From positions 2,046,001 through 2,110,000 of the forward strand of contig NZ_CP073105.1 in NCBI RefSeq assembly GCF_018138085.1: DNA of 64,000 nt, in the 5' to 3' direction. The notes under the pieces were generated by a model that searched no databases, was not told the DNA's origin, and worked only from the letters and a program-made list of their open reading frames with translations. Source of the DNA: Stutzerimonas stutzeri. GTDB lineage: Bacteria > Pseudomonadota > Gammaproteobacteria > Pseudomonadales > Pseudomonadaceae. A program made the translations under genes and the position numbers. This document shows positions 59,894 through 64,000 of this stretch, in pieces (position 1 is the stretch's first letter; each line of letters begins with the position of its first letter).

Positions 59894-60628
59894 TCAGGCG
59901 TCCATGTTTCCGCCCGCCAGGGCGCAAAGACGAATGGAATCGAGGATGCGCACTTCCTTGCCTTCGGCTTCCAGCAGGCCGTTTGCCTGGCAGCGAGTGA
60001 ATACGCGGGACACCGTTTCGACGGCCAGGCCCAGGTAGCTGCCGATTTCATTGCGCGACATGGGAAGGCGGAACTGGTTGGCGGAAAACCCCCGCGCACT
60101 GAAGCGTGCCGAAAGATTGACCAGGAATGTCGCAATCCGCTCATCGGCGGTCTTCTTCGACAACAGCATCATCATTTGCTGATCGTCACGAATCTCGCGG
60201 CTCATGATGCGCATCAATTGACGACGCAACTGCGGCAACAGCACGCTGAGCTCGTCGAGACGCTCGAAGGGTATTTCACAGACCGATGTCGTCTCGAGCG
60301 CCTGGGCAGAAACCGGGTAGGTCTCGGTATCCATGCCGGACAGCCCGACCAGTTCACTGGGCAGGTGGAAGCCGGTGATCTGCTCTTCGCCGGCATCGGT
60401 GACGCTGAATGTCCGCAGAGCGCCGGAACGGATGGCGAACACCGAGCTGAACGCATCGCCCTGACGGAAAAGCATTTCGCCTTTCTTCAGCGGGCGGCCG
60501 CGCTTGACGATGTCGTCCAGCGCTTCCATGTCCTGCATATTCAATGAAAGCGGTAAGCACAGGCCGGAAAGGCTGCAGTCCTTGCAATGCGCTTGCGGCT
60601 GCTTGCGGACCTTGATCGACTCGGACAT
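59894..60628 (-). CDS. anr: Oxygen-sensing regulator Anr (FNR type)
   Basis: A protein of 244 aa. Iron-sulfur cluster cysteines 15, 18 and 24 ([12 protein letters not shown]) and a fourth near 116 (TSVCEIPF) make it an FNR/Anr-type oxygen sensor. The cyclic-nucleotide-binding beta barrel is ~30-145. The C-terminal helix-turn-helix [23 protein letters not shown] carries the E-x2-S-R recognition residues that read TTGAT-N4-ATCAA. It is called FnrA in older P. stutzeri work. Expected to activate hemN, cbb3 and denitrification genes under low oxygen. Confidence 0.95.
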   Translation of the reverse strand: MSESIKVRKQPQAHCKDCSLSGLCLPLSLNMQDMEALDDIVKRGRPLKKGEMLFRQGDAFSSVFAIRSGALRTFSVTDAGEEQITGFHLPSELVGLSGMDTETYPVSAQALETTSVCEIPFERLDELSVLLPQLRRQLMRIMSREIRDDQQMMMLLSKKTADERIATFLVNLSARFSARGFSANQFRLPMSRNEIGSYLGLAVETVSRVFTRCQANGLLEAEGKEVRILDSIRLCALAGGNMDA

Positions 60629-60722
60629 TGGCGGTTCCTGAAAAAACCCTACGGGACGCGCAAGATTAACTCAGGCAGGGGCCATAGGCCAATTGGCGCT
60701 AGGGTCGCAGGCGACGCTTGGG

Positions 60723-62105
60723 CTAGATCGCACGGCTCATGTATGGAACAGGTTGTGGCGGCAGGTAGTGGTCGAACTGCATGCAGACCACATTGGCCAG
60801 CAGACGCCCGGCCGGCAGAATGCGGATGGCCTCGTCCTCGAGGGCGATGAGCCCGTCGGCGGCCATCTGTTCGAGGGCGGGCCAGCTGCTTTGGAAGTAG
60901 GTTTTGAAGTCGATTGCATACAGCTCTTCTATTTCACCGAAGCGCAGCTCGAAATCGCAGATCAGCGCCTGGATGACGCGTCTTCTGATGTGGTCGTCCT
61001 GGTTGCAGCGCAAGCCGCGCACCGTAGGCAGTTGGCCCTGGTCGAGCGCTTGCTGGTATTGGGTCAGGTCGCTGCTGTTCTGAACGTGCAGGTCGCCGAT
61101 CTGGCTGATTGCCGAAACGCCCAGGCCGATCAGGTCGCAATGGCCATGCGTGGTATAGCCCTGATAGTTGCGCTGCAACGTGCCGTCTTCCTGCGCCATG
61201 GCCAGCTCGTCATCGGGCATTGCGAAGTTATCCATGCCGATATAGCGGTAGCCGGCACCGCCCAGCCGCTTTACGGCGTGCTGCCGCATCGCCAGCAACT
61301 GGTCGTCCCTGGGCAGATCGGCCGCGTTGATTCGTCGTTGCGCTATGTAGCGCTCTGGTGAATGCACGTAGCTGGAAACGGATACCCGGTCTGGCTGCAG
61401 TGCGATCACCGTCTCGAGCGTTTGCGCGAAACTGTCTGGCGTTTGCAGCGGTAGCCCGAAGAGCAGATCGATGTCTATCGTGCGGAATTGCAGCGTCCGG
61501 GCGGCCTCGATGATCGTCTGGGTTTGCCTGAGCGTCTGTAACCGATTGATCGAGCGCTGCACGTCCGGGTCCAGGTCCGGCAGGCCGATGCTGACCCGGT
61601 TGAAGCCAAGCTCGCGTAGCAACCCCATCGTTGGCCAGTCCGCCTCGCGTGGATCAATATCGATGCTGAAGTCAGCGTGATCGTCGTCCTGAAGATTGAA
61701 ATGCTTGTGCAGATGCGCCATCAGCAGACGCAGCTCGCCATGACTGAGAAAGGTCGGCGTACCGCCGCCGAAGTGCAGTTGCTCGACTACCTGATCAGCG
61801 CCCAGATGGCAGGCGATCAGTTCGATCTCCTTCTCCAGCCGCTCCAGGTAGGGCAGCGCACGGCTGCGGTCATCGGTGATCACCTTGTTGCAGCGGCAGT
61901 AGTAACAGGCCTTGGTGCAGAACGGCAGATGGATATACAGCGAAAGCGGCCGATTGGCCTGCCGGCTGCGACGCATGGCGTGCAACAAATCGAACGACCC
62001 CAGCTTGCCGCTGAATTGGAGCGGAGTCGGGTAAGTCATGTATCGCGGCGCAACCTGATCGTAACGATGGATCAGATCGGCATCCCAGCGAATGGCGTCG
62101 AGCAT
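60723..62105 (-). CDS. hemN: Oxygen-independent coproporphyrinogen III oxidase
   Basis: Radical-SAM enzyme of heme synthesis in low oxygen: coproporphyrinogen III to protoporphyrinogen IX. A protein of 460 aa; the cluster motif C-x3-C-x2-C is LPFCTKACYYCRC, followed by HFGGGTPTFL and the C-terminal HemN domain (GLGVSAISQIG). An Anr box lies about 60 bases upstream. hemN next to anr is conserved in Pseudomonas. Confidence 0.95.
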   Translation of the reverse strand: MLDAIRWDADLIHRYDQVAPRYMTYPTPLQFSGKLGSFDLLHAMRRSRQANRPLSLYIHLPFCTKACYYCRCNKVITDDRSRALPYLERLEKEIELIACHLGADQVVEQLHFGGGTPTFLSHGELRLLMAHLHKHFNLQDDDHADFSIDIDPREADWPTMGLLRELGFNRVSIGLPDLDPDVQRSINRLQTLRQTQTIIEAARTLQFRTIDIDLLFGLPLQTPDSFAQTLETVIALQPDRVSVSSYVHSPERYIAQRRINAADLPRDDQLLAMRQHAVKRLGGAGYRYIGMDNFAMPDDELAMAQEDGTLQRNYQGYTTHGHCDLIGLGVSAISQIGDLHVQNSSDLTQYQQALDQGQLPTVRGLRCNQDDHIRRRVIQALICDFELRFGEIEELYAIDFKTYFQSSWPALEQMAADGLIALEDEAIRILPAGRLLANVVCMQFDHYLPPQPVPYMSRAI

Positions 62106-62163
62106 CTCACGTTCTCGGTTGAGTGCGGTGACGGGATTCTAGGATGCACGCCGCTGCGCAGAC

Positions 62164-62177
62164 TTGACCTGTATCAA
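62164..62177 (-). promoter_or_regulatory. Anr/FNR box upstream of hemN
   Basis: TTGACCTGTATCAA matches TTGAT-N4-ATCAA in nine of ten fixed positions. It lies about 60 bases before hemN and 121 bases before nadE on the other side. Anr activation of hemN is established in Pseudomonas; whether nadE is also affected is open. Confidence 0.75.
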
Positions 62178-62297
62178 GCGAGTCCGGTCCGACAGGGATG
62201 CCACGATTAGTGGTACGTCGCAGGAGATTTATTCGCTCGATTGTGGTCGATTAGTCAAACTAGCATTCCGAATCGCTCACTCGCACAGGAGACACTC

Positions 62298-63125
62298 ATG
62301 CACGCCCGCCAGCAAGAGATCGCTGCCGCACTCAAGGTCTGCCCACCCTTCGATGGTCCAGCCGCTGTACAGGCCGAAATCGACAGGCGGGTGGCCTTCA
62401 TCCAGTCGTGTTTGCGCGACTCCGGGATGAAGACGCTGGTTCTCGGTATCAGCGGTGGCGTGGACTCGACCACCGCAGGGATGCTCGCACAGCGCGCGGT
62501 TGAAGGCATGCGTGCCGCCGGGGAGGGCGACGATTACCGCTTCATCGCGGTCCGCCTGCCGTATCAGGTTCAGCATGACGAAGACGAGGCACAGCTGGCG
62601 GTCGATATGATCAAGCCGGACGAGTGTCATACAGTCAATATCGGCGCCGCCGTGCTGGGGTTGTCGCGGGCGACCGAGGCGCTTGAAACGCTGACGCCGG
62701 AGAAGAGGGATTTCGTGCTCGGCAACACCAAGGCGCGGATGCGCATGGTGGCTCAGTACACGATTGCCAATGCGCGCCAGGGGCTGGTGATCGGCACCGA
62801 CCATGCGGCCGAAGCGGTGATGGGTTTTTTCACCAAATTCGGCGACGGTGCCTGTGACCTCACACCGCTGGCGGGGCTGGTCAAACATCAGGTCCGTGAG
62901 CTGGCGGCCGCGCTAGGCGCACCCGAGCAACTGGTCAAGAAGGTCCCGACCGCCGATCTCGAGGATCTGTCGCCCGGCAAGCCGGACGAAGCCGCGCATG
63001 GCGTGACCTACCAGAACATCGATGCCTTTCTGCAGGGCCAGCCGGTACCGGACGAGGCGGCGCAGATCATTATAGACACCTACGACAAATCGGCGCACAA
63101 GCGTCAGCTACCGAAAGAACCTTGA
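62298..63125 (+). CDS. nadE: Ammonia-dependent NAD synthetase
   Basis: Amidates deamido-NAD to NAD with free ammonia and ATP. Start ATG at 62298 after CAGGAGAC; 275 aa, the length of the ammonia-using form, with no glutaminase domain. The ATP pyrophosphatase P-loop is [33 protein letters not shown] and [17 protein letters not shown] are typical of NadE. In P. aeruginosa this gene is not in the anr cluster, so the location here is a rearrangement. Confidence 0.96.
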   Translation: MHARQQEIAAALKVCPPFDGPAAVQAEIDRRVAFIQSCLRDSGMKTLVLGISGGVDSTTAGMLAQRAVEGMRAAGEGDDYRFIAVRLPYQVQHDEDEAQLAVDMIKPDECHTVNIGAAVLGLSRATEALETLTPEKRDFVLGNTKARMRMVAQYTIANARQGLVIGTDHAAEAVMGFFTKFGDGACDLTPLAGLVKHQVRELAAALGAPEQLVKKVPTADLEDLSPGKPDEAAHGVTYQNIDAFLQGQPVPDEAAQIIIDTYDKSAHKRQLPKEP

Positions 63126-63179
63126 GCGAGAGCGGGCAGGCGGCTGGCCGGGGCGTATGCGTCCGCCTGCGCGCGGGCA

Positions 63180-63908
63180 TCAGTGGTGATGCTGGGTGGC
63201 GGGCTGCGATTCGACAGTGGCGCCGCCATGGCCCATCAACCATTGCTGATGCGGGCCGGGAAGCGTCCACAAGCCGAAAAGGATTACGGTCACGCCGCCC
63301 GCGATTCGCACACCGCGCTTGCGCAGCAAGGCCATGAGTCGTTCAGCGGCCAGGCCGGTGGCCAGGAGCACGGGCCACGTGCCCAGGCCGAAAGCCAGCA
63401 TCAACAACGCGCTTTCCGTCGCATTGCCCTGGCTTGCCGCCCATAGCAGGGTGCTGTAGACCAGGCCGCAAGGCAGCCAACCCCAGAGCGCGCCGAGCAA
63501 CAGAGCGCGAGGCACGCTCTTGACGGGCATCAGGCGACTGGCGAACGGTTGGATATGGCGCCACAGGCCTCGGCCTATGGCCTCGACACGCGTCAGGCCG
63601 CTCCACCAGCCAGCCAGATAAAGCCCCATGGAGATCAGCAGCAGCGCAGCAACGATGCGCAAGGCCAAGGCTGCCGGGCTGTTGGCTACCGCCCATCCGG
63701 CAAGGCCGATGAGCAGACCCGCGGCGGCATAGCTGAGCACCCGCCCCAGGTTATACGCCACCAGCAGACGTAAGCGCTTGGCGCGCTGCTCCGCCGGGAT
63801 CGCCATGGTCAGGGCGCCCATCAAGCCGCCACACATGCCGAGGCAGTGGCCGCCCCCCAGCAGGCCGAGTACTAGCGCCGAAACCAGCAGTGGCAGGAGG
63901 TCAGCCAC
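63180..63908 (-). CDS. SafE-like membrane protein next to ccoS
   Basis: GTG at 63908, behind GAGGAG, gives 242 aa and overlaps the ccoS end by eight bases. About six membrane helices; LGLLGGGHCLGMCGGL near the N-terminus carries a His-Cys-Cys cluster typical of the family fused or adjacent to copper/cbb3 maturation genes (DsbD_2/SafE type), and GWLPCGLVYSTLLWAA in the second half carries another cysteine. The C-terminal tail ends in histidines (QHHH). Probably a helper in copper supply or assembly of cbb3 oxidase, inferred from context (homologue of P. aeruginosa PA1547). Confidence 0.85.
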   Translation of the reverse strand: MADLLPLLVSALVLGLLGGGHCLGMCGGLMGALTMAIPAEQRAKRLRLLVAYNLGRVLSYAAAGLLIGLAGWAVANSPAALALRIVAALLLISMGLYLAGWWSGLTRVEAIGRGLWRHIQPFASRLMPVKSVPRALLLGALWGWLPCGLVYSTLLWAASQGNATESALLMLAFGLGTWPVLLATGLAAERLMALLRKRGVRIAGGVTVILFGLWTLPGPHQQWLMGHGGATVESQPATQHHH

Positions 63909-64000
63909 GATCGGATTTCTCCTCATCGCGTCCGTCGGCCTGTTCGATGCCGGCTCGATGCTTCGGGTCTTCCTCGTCAAACAGGATGCTGTGCGCCGGG
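63901..64000 (-). CDS. ccoS: cbb3 oxidase maturation protein CcoS, C-terminal part only
   Basis: The last ~33 codons are in the window, reading AHSILFDEEDPKHRAGIEQ and a charged tail, then TGA at 63901-63903. The ILFDEE-type sequence after the single membrane helix and the position before the SafE-like gene are what is expected of CcoS in the order ccoS-safE-...-hemN. ccoGHIS genes assemble cbb3 oxidase; the rest lies beyond the window end. Confidence 0.65.
   Translation of the reverse strand, partial: PAHSILFDEEDPKHRAGIEQADGRDEEKSDRG

Overview
The window is chromosomal DNA of a high-GC gammaproteobacterium of the genus Pseudomonas in the broad sense, most likely the P. stutzeri group (Stutzerimonas). 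The evidence is Pseudomonas gene order (mtnA-gyrA-serC-pheA-hisC-tyrA/aroA-cmk-rpsA; folE-smr-...-prmB-...-aroC-MFS-mtnB-mtnD-mtnC; ccoS-safE / hemN-anr-apt), a fused TyrA-AroA protein, and GyrA with Ser83 instead of the Thr83 of P. aeruginosa. Almost all of it is core genome. There is no prophage, insertion sequence, CRISPR array or rRNA operon.

Layout. 1-2.2 kb: a cut-off lipoprotein gene, a small secreted protein paired with a C39-type peptidase lipoprotein, and a decayed isochorismatase-like gene. 2.2-10 kb: tRNA-Val(GAC), then the translation block thrS-infC-rpmI-rplT-pheS-pheT-ihfA-merR, closed by tRNA-Pro(GGG). 10-10.7 kb: remnant of a tyrosine recombinase just past tRNA-Pro, a scar of an integrated element. 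10.7-15.8 kb: the SOS mutagenesis cassette imuA-imuB-dnaE2 behind a LexA box. 16-19 kb: orphan cbb3 oxidase subunit I (ccoN), a small serine hydrolase and a 1-Cys peroxiredoxin. 19-31.6 kb: mtnA and the gyrA-to-rpsA supraoperon for serine/aromatic amino acids, CMP kinase and ribosomal protein S1. 31.7-46.8 kb: a MarR/aminotransferase pair, GST, folE, smr, prmB, aroC, the methionine salvage genes mtnB-mtnD-mtnC, two tiny membrane proteins, alkA and speE. 46.8-55.2 kb: rraB, a LysR/TauE pair, a MATE pump, pdxB and dnaX-ybaB-recR, with a tandem repeat between ybaB and recR. 55.3-58.7 kb: an ABC importer of unknown substrate with an extra periplasmic protein. 58.7-64 kb: SCO protein, apt, anr, hemN, nadE, a SafE-like protein and the end of ccoS.

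Themes. Chorismate metabolism is spread over aroC, pheA, hisC and tyrA-aroA. The methionine salvage pathway is split between mtnA and mtnBDC and connects to speE, whose reaction produces methylthioadenosine. The Anr regulator, an Anr-type box upstream of hemN, ccoS/safE and the orphan CcoN point to life at low oxygen. The observations most worth a second look are the small secreted protein/C39 peptidase pair, the orphan CcoN, the ABC importer with its accessory periplasmic protein, the integrase scar at tRNA-Pro, the probable AUU start of infC, and a hydrolase whose catalytic cysteine is replaced by serine.
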